64,000 bases of DNA. Origin: Nonomuraea polychroma. Lineage in GTDB: Bacteria; Actinomycetota; Actinomycetes; Streptosporangiales; Streptosporangiaceae. Made by a program: the position numbers and the translations under genes. The stretch covers positions 9,699,501 to 9,763,500 of the forward strand of contig NZ_SAUN01000001.1 in NCBI RefSeq assembly GCF_004011505.1, given 5' to 3'. Under the pieces are notes generated by a model. The model was not told the DNA's origin. It did no database searches and saw nothing but the letters and a program-made list of their open reading frames with translations. Of the stretch, positions 24,370-31,649 are shown one piece after another (position 1 is the first letter of the stretch; the number at the start of each line of letters is the position of its first letter).

Positions 24370-24410
24370 AGTACCGTGGATATATTCGGCTTCTGCCACG
24401 GAGAGCGGTC

Positions 24411-24644
24411 ATGCCAAGCGATCCTGATCACGTGCTCGACGCCATTGACGGCGTCGTCGACGAGTGGGAGACGCTGAGCGCCGACGCCATGCGCTGGGCG
24501 CCTCCCGAGAACAAGAGTCCCGACTTCATGACCGAGATGACCGAGATCTTCGGTCCGCTCGTCAACGCGTTCTCCCAGGCGCTGCGGCCCGTCAGCGACG
24601 CGTTCGAACGTGTCCTGCACGCCATGGACGAGGACGACGACTAG
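24411..24644 (+). CDS. Small acidic protein of unknown function
   Basis: 77 residues, GGAG 7 nt before the ATG. Strongly acidic and helical (LDAIDGVVDEWETLSADAMR; ends ERVLHAMDEDDD). No family is recognised. Its TAG stop shares the palindromic CTAG (24641-24644) with the stop of the convergent radical SAM gene. Confidence 0.65.
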   Translation: MPSDPDHVLDAIDGVVDEWETLSADAMRWAPPENKSPDFMTEMTEIFGPLVNAFSQALRPVSDAFERVLHAMDEDDD

Positions 24645-25921
24645 CCGGTACGCCGCCGCCGCGCCCGCCGGGGGTAGGCCTTGGCCGTCTCGGCCAGCCG
24701 CGCCGAGTGCTCGGCCTGCTTGCGCCAATGCCCGTACGCGTCACCGCGCTGCGCCAGCCGGTCGAGCTCCCGCATGGTCGTGAGCGGGATGAACGCCGGC
24801 TCGGCGTCCCGCCACGGCGTGCCGGGCAGCGGCATGAACGTGTGAGTGTGGATGCGGGCTCCGAGATCGGCCAGGTCGGCGGCCAGCCTGATTGACGCGG
24901 CCTGGTCCGCCTCGTCCTCGCCGGGCATCCCGAAGATGAAGTCGACATTGGGCCGGAATCCGTGCTCGACCGCGATCCTGACCGCGTCGCGCACCGGTGA
25001 GGTGTCGTGCCCGCGCCCCGAGGCCGCCAGCACCTTGTCCGATCCCGACTGGGCGCCGATGATCAGGTTGTCGTTGGCCACGTACCGTTTGAGCAGCCGC
25101 ATCGCCTCCGGCGTGACATGCTCGGGGCGGACCTCCGACGGGAAGCTCCCGAAGAACACCCGCCCGTGCGGCGGCAGCTCCTCCTTGACCCCGGCCAGCA
25201 GCTCCTCCACCGCGCCGAGATCGGGGTCGGGGCCGGGGGAGCCGTAGGAGAGCGAGGTCGGTGTGATGAACCGGATGTCGCGCAGGCCCCGGTCCACCAT
25301 GCCGCGCACGTGCTCGCGCACGCTCGCGACCGACCGGTGCCGGAACTGGCCGCCGAACATGAACGGTGTCTGACAGAAGCGGCACGTGTAACGGCAACCG
25401 CGGGTGATCTCGATCGGTCCCTTCCTGCCGAGGAAGGAGGGGAACGTGTCCAGAGGCAATTGCGGCGCCGGCCGGGTACGCAGCGCCACCCCGTCCGCGT
25501 CCTTGATCGCCAGCCCGGGGACCGTCGTGAGCGGCTGGTCCTCCTGCAGCGCCCGGACCAGCGCGATGATCGTCGACTCGCCTTCGCCGATCCCCGCGAG
25601 GTCCCAGCCGGCGTCGATGACCTGCTGCGGCTCGGCCGTCGCGTGCACGCCGCCCGCGATGTGCAGTCCCCGGCCGCCGCTCAGCGCCTTGACCGTGGCC
25701 AGCTCGGCCGCCATGGCCTCGGCGTCCGGCGAGTAGAAGGACCAGAGCACCAGCACCCGGTCGGCCTCGCTGGCGTTGATGTGCTCGGCGGTCTCCTCGG
25801 GGGTGGTGCCCAGCCGCAGGTCGTGCTCGACCTTCGCGGTCTCCAGGGCGGCGAGCAGCGCGTGCACACCGTACGTCACCGCCTTGCGGTATCGGACCAC
25901 CACACTGACGTCAGCCACCAT
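24641..25921 (-). CDS. B12-binding-like radical SAM protein
   Basis: 426 residues. The N-terminal 130 residues form a Rossmann-like cobalamin-binding-type domain (VLWSFYSPDAEAMAAELATV, HIAGGVHATAEPQQVIDAGW, GIGEGESTI) lacking the DxHxxG base-off motif. The radical SAM core has the cluster motif CRYTCRFC (three Cys) after ITRG, and FMPLPGTPW near the end, as in TIGR04013-type proteins. These use SAM for methylation or related radical reactions; the substrate is not known. It is a single gene, with ATG 25921 as start. Confidence 0.88.
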   Translation of the reverse strand: MVADVSVVVRYRKAVTYGVHALLAALETAKVEHDLRLGTTPEETAEHINASEADRVLVLWSFYSPDAEAMAAELATVKALSGGRGLHIAGGVHATAEPQQVIDAGWDLAGIGEGESTIIALVRALQEDQPLTTVPGLAIKDADGVALRTRPAPQLPLDTFPSFLGRKGPIEITRGCRYTCRFCQTPFMFGGQFRHRSVASVREHVRGMVDRGLRDIRFITPTSLSYGSPGPDPDLGAVEELLAGVKEELPPHGRVFFGSFPSEVRPEHVTPEAMRLLKRYVANDNLIIGAQSGSDKVLAASGRGHDTSPVRDAVRIAVEHGFRPNVDFIFGMPGEDEADQAASIRLAADLADLGARIHTHTFMPLPGTPWRDAEPAFIPLTTMRELDRLAQRGDAYGHWRKQAEHSARLAETAKAYPRRARRRRTG

Positions 25922-26086
25922 TGGACTTTATGACAGGTCTGAGGAGCGCGGGTCCGCGTCAGGATCGACGCTAGACTCGTGCCATGCACTGGCGACATTG
26001 ATGACTGACCAGAGGCCGGCGCGGGGCGCGCGGACCTCCGAGGCGACGAGCACTCGGAGTCCCTGCTCGTCCCCGTGGAAGGCCTC

Positions 26087-27229
26087 ATGCTCGTCAAGAA
26101 GCTGTACGCCTATACGTTCCTAGGCGAATTCATCCTGCTCTACCCGGTGTATGCGTTGCTGTTCACCGACACCGGGTTGTCCGTCGCCGAGATCTCGTCG
26201 TTGTTCGTCATCTGGTCGGTGACGGGCATGGTGCTGGAGGTCCCGTCCGGCGCGTGGGCCGACGCGGTGTCCCGGCGTCTGCTCCTGTGCCTCGGCCCGC
26301 TCCTGGCCGGCGCCGGCTTCGCCCTGTGGACTCTCGTCCCCTCCTACTGGGCGTTCGCCGTCGGCTTCGTCTTGTGGGGCGCCGAGGGCGCCCTCGTCTC
26401 CGGCGCCTTCGAAGCCCTCTCCTATGAGGAGTTGGAGCGCCTCGGCCAGGAGGACCGGTACGCCACGGTCATGGGCCGGGCCGAATCCGTCGGTCTCGTC
26501 GCGGTCGCGGCGGCTATGGGTCTGGCCATGCCGGTCTTCGCGGCCGGCGGCTATGTCGCCGTGGGGGCGGCCAGCGTCCTGGCGTGCGTCCTGTGCGCGG
26601 CCACGGCTCTGACGCTCCCCGAGCACCGGACATCCGCCGCCGCCGCGACGGAGATGAGCTATTTCGCGGTGCTCCGAGCGGGGATCACGGAGGCCCGCTC
26701 GGACCGGAAGGTGCTCAACGCGCTCCTGCTCCTCTCCTTCGTGACGGCCATCTGGGGAGCCCTGGAGGAGTACATCCCCCTCCTCGGGGCGGAGACGGGG
26801 TTGTCCAAGACCGCCATCCAGCTGGTGATCTTCGTGGTCTGGATCGGCGCCACGGCCGGCGGCCTCCTGGCGGGCGCGGCGCAGCGTATGCCCGCCCGTG
26901 GGTACGCCCTGACGATCGGGGCGGCGGCCGCCGCCATGGCGGCCGGGGCGCTGAGCGGGCATCCTGCCGGTTTCGCGTTGATCGCCGTGGCGTTCGGGGC
27001 GTTCCAGATGACCGGGGTGGTGGCCGACGCGCGCCTCCAGGAGCGGATCAAGGGTCCGGCTCGGGCCACCGTGACGTCGGTCGCCGGTCTGGGGGAGAAC
27101 CTGGTCACGCTGGCGGCATACACGGCCTACGCGGCCGCTTCGGCGGGGCTGACGCACGGCGCCACGTTCGCCCTCCTGACGGCGCCGTATGTGCTCATCG
27201 CCTTACTCGTACTGAAGCCCGATCAGTAG
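26087..27229 (+). CDS. MFS transporter
   Basis: About 380 residues with roughly 12 TM segments. The MFS loop 2-3 motif appears as SGAWADAVSRRLLL, and LYPVYALLFTDTGLSVAEIS starts helix 1. The second half (LLLLSFVTAIWGALEEYIPL, GGLLAGAAQRMPARGYALT) repeats the pattern. Substrate is unknown; drug or metabolite export is typical. I chose ATG 26087, which has GGAAGG upstream, over GTG 26075. It ends in a 7-bp convergent overlap with the next gene. Confidence 0.88.
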   Translation: MLVKKLYAYTFLGEFILLYPVYALLFTDTGLSVAEISSLFVIWSVTGMVLEVPSGAWADAVSRRLLLCLGPLLAGAGFALWTLVPSYWAFAVGFVLWGAEGALVSGAFEALSYEELERLGQEDRYATVMGRAESVGLVAVAAAMGLAMPVFAAGGYVAVGAASVLACVLCAATALTLPEHRTSAAAATEMSYFAVLRAGITEARSDRKVLNALLLLSFVTAIWGALEEYIPLLGAETGLSKTAIQLVIFVVWIGATAGGLLAGAAQRMPARGYALTIGAAAAAMAAGALSGHPAGFALIAVAFGAFQMTGVVADARLQERIKGPARATVTSVAGLGENLVTLAAYTAYAAASAGLTHGATFALLTAPYVLIALLVLKPDQ

Positions 27230-27729
27230 CGAGAGGGGATCCGCTTGGGCAGGGGCGGCGGCTCTGGGGCCGCCGCCTCCTCTTCGGGCGGGGCAGCCGG
27301 GGGCTCGTGCCGAGCCGCCGCCTTGCCCCGCCATCGGGACGGGAAGGCCGAAGCGACCAGCAACACGCATCCGACCGGGAGCGACCAGTTGTTCAGCAGG
27401 GCCGCATAGAGCAAGTGATATTCGCGCGGCACGAGGTCGAACCACAACGTGTGGTCGCCGCCTAGGCCGATGCGCGCCAGCGACGCCCCGCCGAGCCCGC
27501 CGAAGACCAGGCCGGGCAGCAAAGAGGCGAGCGGCGACAACCTCGACCCGACCAGAACACCGATGACGACGAAGGCTCCGACGAACACGGGCATCGCGAT
27601 CCAGTCGACGGTGATCTTCGGCATTCGGACATAACGCTCGACGGCGCCGTACGACAGACCTGCTGCGATCAGCGGCGTGGCCAGCAGCCCTGCGCCGGCG
27701 CCGATCAGATGACGAACACCATTACGCAC
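27223..27729 (-). CDS. Four-TM membrane protein of unknown function
   Basis: 168 residues from the GTG at 27729, which has GGAGG 8 nt upstream. The longer TTG frame (27747) would include the ribosome site itself. Hydrophobic segments: LIGAGAGLLATPLIAAGL, MPVFVGAFVVIGVLVG, LLPGLVFGGLGGASLA, and SLPVGCVLLVASAF. The C-terminal tail is Pro/Glu/Ala-rich and probably cytoplasmic. No family is recognised. Actinobacterial proteins of this sort often sit next to transporters, but no functional link is shown. Confidence 0.7.
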   Translation of the reverse strand: MRNGVRHLIGAGAGLLATPLIAAGLSYGAVERYVRMPKITVDWIAMPVFVGAFVVIGVLVGSRLSPLASLLPGLVFGGLGGASLARIGLGGDHTLWFDLVPREYHLLYAALLNNWSLPVGCVLLVASAFPSRWRGKAAARHEPPAAPPEEEAAAPEPPPLPKRIPSRY

Positions 27730-27913
27730 AGAGAACACCTCCAGCAACGGGACCTTACCGACCCATCGCCGCGCCCACCCTTTAAGTCAGAAATGTCCGG
27801 TTCAGGATTATGTCCGAAACCCGGCCATAACACCGAAATAGAGACCCTTTGGTATCTGAACGGCGCTCGTACCCAGCCGTTAACTTGACAACACCCCCAC
27901 CCGAGGAGTGCAC

Positions 27914-29038
27914 ATGTTGAGTAAGCGCTGTGCGCTGGTAGGCGGCGTCATCTTAGCCGTCTCTCTGGCAACCCCCCTCAGCCCCGCGGCAGCCGACCCA
28001 GCGCCGCAAACCGCCTCCCCAGCACCCCCCGCCATGGTCGACGCGCTCGAACGCGACCTCGGCCTCTCCGAAGCCCAAGTCGTCACCCGGCTGGCCAACG
28101 AGGAACGCGCCGCGGCCGCAGAGTCCACGCTGACCGCCCAGCTCGGCGGGTCGTTCGGCGGCGCCTGGCTGAACGACGACGCCTCCAAGCTCATGGTCGC
28201 CACCACCGACCCCAACGCCGCCCCCGCGATCGAGGCGCAGGGCGCCCAGCCGGTCCTCGTCAAGCGCACGCTGGCCGACCTCAACGCGGTCATGCAGAAG
28301 CTGGACGCGGCCCCGCGGCGTGCCACGGCCGCCGCCTCGCTCTGGTACGTCGACGTGAAGACCAACGCCGTCTCCGTCCAGGCGCCCACGGTCCAGGCCG
28401 CCGACGCCCTCGTCGCGGCCGCCGGCGTCGACCGGAGCCTGGTCACGGTGGCGGCGACGGCCGAGCGGCCGGGGACGTACATCGACATCATCGGCGGCGC
28501 GCCGTTCTACATCGGCTCCAGCCGCTGCAGCGTCGGCTTCTCCGTCACCAGGGGCAGCACGCCGGGCTTCGTCACGGCCGGGCACTGCGGCCGGACCGGC
28601 GCCACGACCAGGAACCCCACGGGCACCTTCCAGGGCTCCTCCTTCCCCGGCAACGACTACGCCTGGGTCGCCGCTCCCGGCAACAACCCGACGCCGTACG
28701 TCCGCGGCTCCGGCGGCTCGCTCGTGACCGTCCGCGGCTCCACCCAGGCCTCGGTCGGCGCGTCCATCTGCCGCTCCGGCTCGACCACCGGCTGGCGCTG
28801 CGGCATCATCCAGCAGCACAACGCCACCGTCAGGTACCCGCAGGGCACCGTCACCGGTCTGACCAGGACCAGCGCCTGCGCCCAGCCGGGCGACTCCGGC
28901 GGTTCGTTCATCTCCGGCAGCCAGGCCCAGGGCGTGACCTCGGGCGGCTCCGGCAACTGCACCACCGGCGGCACGACGTACCATCAGCCGGTCAATGAGA
29001 TCTTGAGTGTTTACGGACTCACGCTCAGAACCGGCTGA
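27914..29038 (+). CDS. Secreted S1-family serine protease (alpha-lytic/streptogrisin type) with pro-domain
   Basis: 374 residues. Signal peptide to about residue 28 (ends PAAADPA), then an alpha-lytic-type pro-region (about 35-190; ALERDLGLSEAQVVTRLANE, GAWLNDDASKLMVATTDP). The mature protease begins near DIIGGAPFYIG. Catalytic triad: His in TAGHC (about 222), Asp in GNDYAWV (about 248), Ser in GDSGGS (about 328). Cys pairs frame the active site as in streptogrisins. GAGGAG at 27903-27908 decides ATG 27914. A strong stem-loop follows. The pro-region is normally cut off after folding it outside the cell. Confidence 0.95.
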   Translation: MLSKRCALVGGVILAVSLATPLSPAAADPAPQTASPAPPAMVDALERDLGLSEAQVVTRLANEERAAAAESTLTAQLGGSFGGAWLNDDASKLMVATTDPNAAPAIEAQGAQPVLVKRTLADLNAVMQKLDAAPRRATAAASLWYVDVKTNAVSVQAPTVQAADALVAAAGVDRSLVTVAATAERPGTYIDIIGGAPFYIGSSRCSVGFSVTRGSTPGFVTAGHCGRTGATTRNPTGTFQGSSFPGNDYAWVAAPGNNPTPYVRGSGGSLVTVRGSTQASVGASICRSGSTTGWRCGIIQQHNATVRYPQGTVTGLTRTSACAQPGDSGGSFISGSQAQGVTSGGSGNCTTGGTTYHQPVNEILSVYGLTLRTG

Positions 29039-29047
29039 CCGAAACCC

Positions 29048-29086
29048 CCGCGCAGCGTGCCCACCAGACCCGGGCACGCTGCGCGG
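29048..29086 (+). terminator. Terminator after the S1 protease gene
   Basis: Perfect 15-bp stem CCGCGCAGCGTGCCC (29048-29062) with its reverse complement (29072-29086) and a 9-nt loop, 9 bp after the stop codon. No T-tail. Confidence 0.85.
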
Positions 29087-29162
29087 CCGTTTCCGCGATG
29101 AGTTTTCGCCCGCCGCCAGGTCTGTCCCTCGAACGCGCTTTCAACGCACAGAGGAGACGACC

Positions 29163-29540
29163 ATGAAGCGGTCCACCCTGGGCAGCCTGCTGCTCGCCAG
29201 CACCGACCCCGCCCGCCTGCGCGCCTGGTACGTCACCGCCCTCGAACCCGAGAGCGACACCGACGTCAACGGTTATGGGGTTCTCAAGTTCGGGGAATTC
29301 TTCCTGTTCATCGACTCGCGTGACGACGTGGCCGACAAGAATCCCGAGCCCGGCCGGGTGATCCTGAACTTCGACGTGGACGACGCCCAGGCCGTGGCGG
29401 CCCGGATGGAGCGCGCGGGCGTGACGTGGCTGGCGGAGCTGGAGGACCGCGACGGCAGCTTCTTCGCCACCGCGATCGACCCGGACGGCAACTACGTCCA
29501 GATCATCCAGCTCAGCGAGGAGCACAGGAAGGCGATGTGA
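29163..29540 (+). CDS. VOC-family protein
   Basis: 125 residues with GAGGAG upstream. A single VOC module pair: TLGSLLLASTDPARLRAWYV, GVLKFGEFFLFID, VILNFDVDDAQAVAARMERA and ATAIDPDGNYVQIIQL. The usual metal His at the start of strand 1 is a Leu or Ser here, so metal binding is doubtful and it may be a binding protein. It forms a tandem pair with the next VOC gene, separated or overlapped by only a few bases. Confidence 0.85.
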   Translation: MKRSTLGSLLLASTDPARLRAWYVTALEPESDTDVNGYGVLKFGEFFLFIDSRDDVADKNPEPGRVILNFDVDDAQAVAARMERAGVTWLAELEDRDGSFFATAIDPDGNYVQIIQLSEEHRKAM

Positions 29541-29542
29541 CG

Positions 29543-29911
29543 ATGTTCGGAACGACGAAGGCGTTCAGCGGGTTCTCGGTGAACGACATCGCGGCGGCGA
29601 AGAAGTTCTACGGCGAGACGCTGGGGTTGCGGGTCTCCGAGGAGCACGGCCTGCTGACGCTCCACATAGCGGGCGGCACCGAGATCCTGGTCTACCCGAA
29701 GGACGACCACACCCCGGCCACGTTCACGATCCTCAACTTCCCGGTGGAGGACATCGACAAGGCCGTGGACGAGCTTGTGGCACGGGGAGTGCGGTTCGAG
29801 CGCTATCCGCACCTCAAGGCCGACGAGAAGGGCATCTTCCGCGAGGAGGGGCCGGCGATCGCCTGGTTCACCGACCCGGCGGGAAACGTCCTGTCGGTGC
29901 TGCAGCAGTAG
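29543..29911 (+). CDS. VOC-family protein
   Basis: 122 residues from ATG 29543; a GTG at 29537 overlapping the upstream stop (GTGA) is equally possible, and AGGAAGG at 29526-29532 could serve both. VOC pattern: AFSGFSVNDIAAAKKFYGET, LGLRVSEEHGLLTLHIAGGT, FTILNFPVEDIDKAVDELVA, and AWFTDPAGNVLSVLQQ. It also lacks an obvious first metal His. As a neighbour of another VOC gene it probably arose by duplication; the two share the strand order but little exact sequence. Confidence 0.87.
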   Translation: MFGTTKAFSGFSVNDIAAAKKFYGETLGLRVSEEHGLLTLHIAGGTEILVYPKDDHTPATFTILNFPVEDIDKAVDELVARGVRFERYPHLKADEKGIFREEGPAIAWFTDPAGNVLSVLQQ

Positions 29912-29996
29912 CCTGCCCGCCCCGTTGCCTGCGGTCCTGCGCCACCCTCCGCGCCGCCGTACTTCGGTGGAGGTCCTTTGAGAGCCGGGGAAAGGG

Positions 29997-30749
29997 CTAG
30001 CGGAGCGAGAGGAACAGGGCCTCGCCCAGCTTTCGGTAGCCGACGCGGGCGTAGATCTGCGCGGCCCGGTCATCGGCGGGAGTGAGGAACGGCGTCGTGA
30101 TCCCGGCGCTCGCCGCCGCACGGGTCAGGAACGCCGTGATCGCTCCCCCGATGCCCCGCCGCCGTTGCGAGCTCAGCACCGCGATGCCGGCGACCTCGGC
30201 GACCCCTCGATGCGGACTCCCGATCTGCCCGCCGCCGACGACGTCCCCCGTCGTCGTGTCCACGGCGGCGGCCACGAGACCGCCCCGGTCCAAGACCCCG
30301 CGAAGCCGGGCGACGTCGTGCTCCGTGGCCTCAGGCGCCTGGAACGCCTCGTTCATGACCCGCGCGACCCGCCAGAGCCCCGGATCGTCGCTGACGAGCG
30401 CGACCCGGATCGCGTCGTCCGCCATCACGCTGTCCACCACCTCGTCCGGCGAGCACACCAGGAGCGGAAAACGGCCCTCGGCGGTGAACCCCGCCGCGAG
30501 CAGCGCGCTCTCCACCTTCGGCGCGGCCGCAGGCACGTACTCCAGCCGCGGCGTCCTGCCGCGCTCCCGGAACGCCGCGACCAGTTCGGCGACCTCGTCC
30601 GCCATGGGCGCGCTGTCGTCGTCGGGGATGGCGTAGTTGAACGGGAGCGCGTCGTCATGCTCGTCGAACCGGACCGTGAAAGGCCCGACCCGGCACGCCG
30701 TAGGCCCGGCCATCGATCTGAGGTAGGCATGCACGTCGGCTTCCAGCAA
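29997..30749 (-). CDS. GNAT-family N-acetyltransferase
   Basis: 250 residues. The C-terminal half is a GNAT domain: VAGIAVLSSQRRRGIGGAIT carries the acetyl-CoA pyrophosphate loop (Q-R-R-R-G-I-G), followed by PFLTPADDRAAQIYARVGYR. The N-terminal half is a diverged GNAT-like lobe, as in two-domain family members. The TTG start at 30749 has AAAGGA 6 nt upstream; ATG 30713 is an alternative. Substrate unknown. Confidence 0.85.
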   Translation of the reverse strand: MLEADVHAYLRSMAGPTACRVGPFTVRFDEHDDALPFNYAIPDDDSAPMADEVAELVAAFRERGRTPRLEYVPAAAPKVESALLAAGFTAEGRFPLLVCSPDEVVDSVMADDAIRVALVSDDPGLWRVARVMNEAFQAPEATEHDVARLRGVLDRGGLVAAAVDTTTGDVVGGGQIGSPHRGVAEVAGIAVLSSQRRRGIGGAITAFLTRAAASAGITTPFLTPADDRAAQIYARVGYRKLGEALFLSLR

Positions 30750-30906
30750 GTGAGGTCCTTTCCGCAGCGAGTCGATCAGTAAAAGCTAGGCCCGGGCGGG
30801 GCCATGGACAACCGATTTGTCCGGGGGCGAGGTCAGGGTCGGGTCAGGGGTGGCTCGGGGACAGGGCCGGATGTGGGGGACGGGGGCGTGGCGGGAGAGT
30901 TGCGGC

Positions 30907-31593
30907 ATGACGGCAGCAAAGAGGCTCTTACCGCTGATCGCCTGTGGCTCCATCCTGTTCGCCGTGGTCGCGGTGGTGGTCGGGCAGTTCGACCCCGACC
31001 CCTACCTCGACCCCATGAACGTGACCGTCAGCGAGTACGCCGTGTCCGACCGCGGGGGCGTCACGGAGGTCGCGATGGCGGTTCTGGGGATCGGGTCGCT
31101 GGCGTTGCTGGCGGGCCTCAGGGTGGCGGGGGCGCCTGTCCGGGGGCTGCCGGAACGGTTGCTGATGGTGTGGTCGGGAGCGCTCGTGGTGGCCGCGGTC
31201 ATCCCGACCACGCCCATCGGCACGGACCTCGACCTGGCGGCCCAGATCCATCGGTACGCGTCCGTAGCGGCCTTCGTGAGCCTTCCGGCCGCCGGGGCGT
31301 TGCTGGTGCCCAGGCTGGCCGGCAACGCCGACTGGAAGCCCGTGGCGCGGGCCGTGGAGTGGGTGGCGCTGGCCGGGGGGTTCGGGCTGCTGGCGATCAC
31401 GTACGTGGCCCTGCCGGGGGAGCGCGTGATGATCGGGCTCGTGGAGAGGTTGTTGCTGGGCGCGGAGGTGGCGTTGCTGGCCGTGCTGGCGGCCTGGCTG
31501 GTGCGGCTCACCTGGCGGCGCCGGACGCCCGCAAACCGCGTTGAGGCCCTAAATTTCCCGACATATCACAGATTTATCGCTAGTCGATCTTAA
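30907..31593 (+). CDS. DUF998-family membrane protein
   Basis: 228 residues from ATG 30907 with GGGAG upstream; the frame to 30817 is Gly/Arg-rich and rejected. Six predicted TM segments, with the DUF998 landmarks DPYLDPMNVTVSEYAVSDRG in the first loop and PTTPIGTDLDLAAQIHRYAS in the middle. Function is unknown. It precedes the cvnA-type gene by 57 bp in the same direction, but an AT-rich stretch between them suggests a separate promoter. Confidence 0.83.
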   Translation: MTAAKRLLPLIACGSILFAVVAVVVGQFDPDPYLDPMNVTVSEYAVSDRGGVTEVAMAVLGIGSLALLAGLRVAGAPVRGLPERLLMVWSGALVVAAVIPTTPIGTDLDLAAQIHRYASVAAFVSLPAAGALLVPRLAGNADWKPVARAVEWVALAGGFGLLAITYVALPGERVMIGLVERLLLGAEVALLAVLAAWLVRLTWRRRTPANRVEALNFPTYHRFIASRS

Positions 31594-31649
31594 AACCATC
31601 TGTTTCGATGCTATTCTCTCCGGCGATCTTCTATCCGGGAGCAGGTGTC

